Assembly: GCA_024653485.1 (NCBI GenBank)
Contig: JANLFY010000011.1
Span: 22,941-86,940, forward strand
Source of the DNA: Bacillota bacterium
GTDB lineage: Bacteria > Bacillota > SHA-98 > UBA4971
Direction: 5' to 3'
Length of the DNA: 64,000 nt
Of this stretch, positions 63,568 through 64,000 are shown piece by piece. Position numbers and translations under genes: made by a program. Position 1 is the stretch's first letter. Each line of letters opens with the position of its first letter. Under the pieces are notes generated by a model. The model was not told the origin of the DNA and searched no databases. It saw only the letters and a program-made list of their open reading frames with translations.

Positions 63568-63596
63568 ATTATATGCGTTCAACGCTTGTGTTGAAA
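63568..63596 (-). promoter_or_regulatory. Promoter of the LacI-family gene
   Basis: On the minus strand a perfect TATAAT (63573-63568) lies 17 bases from a weak -35, TTTCAA (63596-63591). Confidence 0.6.
63578..63595. promoter_or_regulatory. Palindromic operator, probably for the LacI-family regulator
   Basis: TTCAAC (63578-63583) and GTTGAA (63590-63595) form a perfect inverted repeat with a six-base centre. It fills the -35/-10 spacer of the regulator's own promoter, an autoregulatory position. Confidence 0.6.
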
Positions 63597-63982
63597 TTCC
63601 TTCTTATTGAGGAGATATTTCTCGCGGACTACCGCCGAGCCGCCGAGCTTCGTGTCTATTGATGTCAGTCTGCTAGGACCCCCAGTCTGCTAGTACTAGG
63701 GACGATATGGGGCCGATGTAGGGCTACTGGGTCGATGCCGGCCGGCGCCGACCGCCGCGGTGTGCCGGCGGGCACACCTCCTGCCTCCCCTTCCGGCTCG
63801 CGGTGAAGCACGCGGCGAAGCACGTACACGCGGAGCATGGAAAGGTGGGGCGACCCTCTTCGCTCGCCTTCCGGAGGGGGCGAGGACCCGTGGGGAGTGG
63901 GAGGCCGCCCACTGGAGGCCGGACGCAAGAGAGGATCGCGCTCGCACCCGCAAGTGGGGGACGGCAATACGGGGATGGAAAT

Positions 63983-64000
63983 AAAAAAGCCTTCCGGCAG
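63983..64000 (-). terminator. Partial intrinsic terminator at the right edge
   Basis: On the minus strand one stem arm, CTGCCGGAAGGC (64000-63989), is followed by a run of six T. The other arm must lie outside the window. It would end transcription of a minus-strand gene to the right. Confidence 0.6.

Larger units (their letters stand above)
63496..64000. other. Right-edge region upstream of the LacI gene
   Basis: It contains the LacI promoter and operator and, at the very edge, half of a terminator. Nothing else coding is seen in 63600-63980; short frames there are Arg/Pro-rich and look spurious. Confidence 0.45.

Overview
The window reads as part of a chromosome of a GC-rich, endospore-forming member of the Bacillota. 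The evidence is the gene set. It has the sporulation anti-sigma factor Gin/CsfB, a cotJABC spore-coat operon with a sigma-E/K-like -10, and an AbrB-type regulator. It also has a methionine T-box leader and a cluster (csfB, Orn/Lys decarboxylase, darA, holB, ricT, rsmI, abrB, metG, tatD) in the order known from the Bacillus yaa/yab region. GTG and TTG starts behind strong GGAGG sites are frequent. No genus can be fixed from sequence alone.

Layout. 1-6 kb is accessory DNA: a frameshifted PD-(D/E)XK nuclease, a HepT/MntA toxin-antitoxin pair, a Fic protein, and a 5'-truncated NYN nuclease. 6-16 kb is an alpha-glucan operon on the minus strand: solute-binding protein, two permeases, GH31, GH15 and a ROK regulator. 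16-19 kb is another decayed accessory patch: a nucleotidyltransferase with a remnant HEPN partner, a fragment of a RecG-like/AAA_4 regulator, and a polysaccharide pyruvyl transferase fragment. 19-26 kb holds a SIMPL protein, an ABC exporter, a SatD/DUF3307 pair and a lysine/alanine/proline-repeat protein. 26-30 kb is a second sugar ABC transporter. 30-44.4 kb carries a HAD phosphatase and the conserved housekeeping cluster. 44.9-53.7 kb has a GPH-type sugar transporter, cotJABC, an RNase H-like ORF behind an SOS-type box, a hotdog thioesterase, TtcA, a beta-eliminating lyase and a tandem-domain nitrilase-family protein. 53.7-56.2 kb is ruvCAB. 56.3-63.5 kb is a cellobiose cassette: LacI regulator, two permeases, binding protein and cellobiose phosphorylase.

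How it works together. Three CUT1 sugar importers, two alpha-glucosidase-type enzymes, a cellobiose phosphorylase, a GPH carrier and dedicated ROK and LacI regulators describe an organism living on plant-derived oligosaccharides. None of the importers has its own ATPase here, so a shared MsmK/UgpC-type ATPase elsewhere is likely.

The most unusual signal is not a gene. Short tandem duplications sit across the stop codons of at least six genes. Minisatellites occur in intergenic DNA and inside the metG T-box leader. Long low-complexity inserts sit between domains of otherwise conserved enzymes (GH31, GH15, MetRS, ABC ATPase, HAD, DUF3307). Together these suggest a genome prone to slippage and repeat expansion. 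Two further repeated elements, a paired 16-bp palindrome and a ~75-bp module flanking the fic gene, mark the accessory patches.
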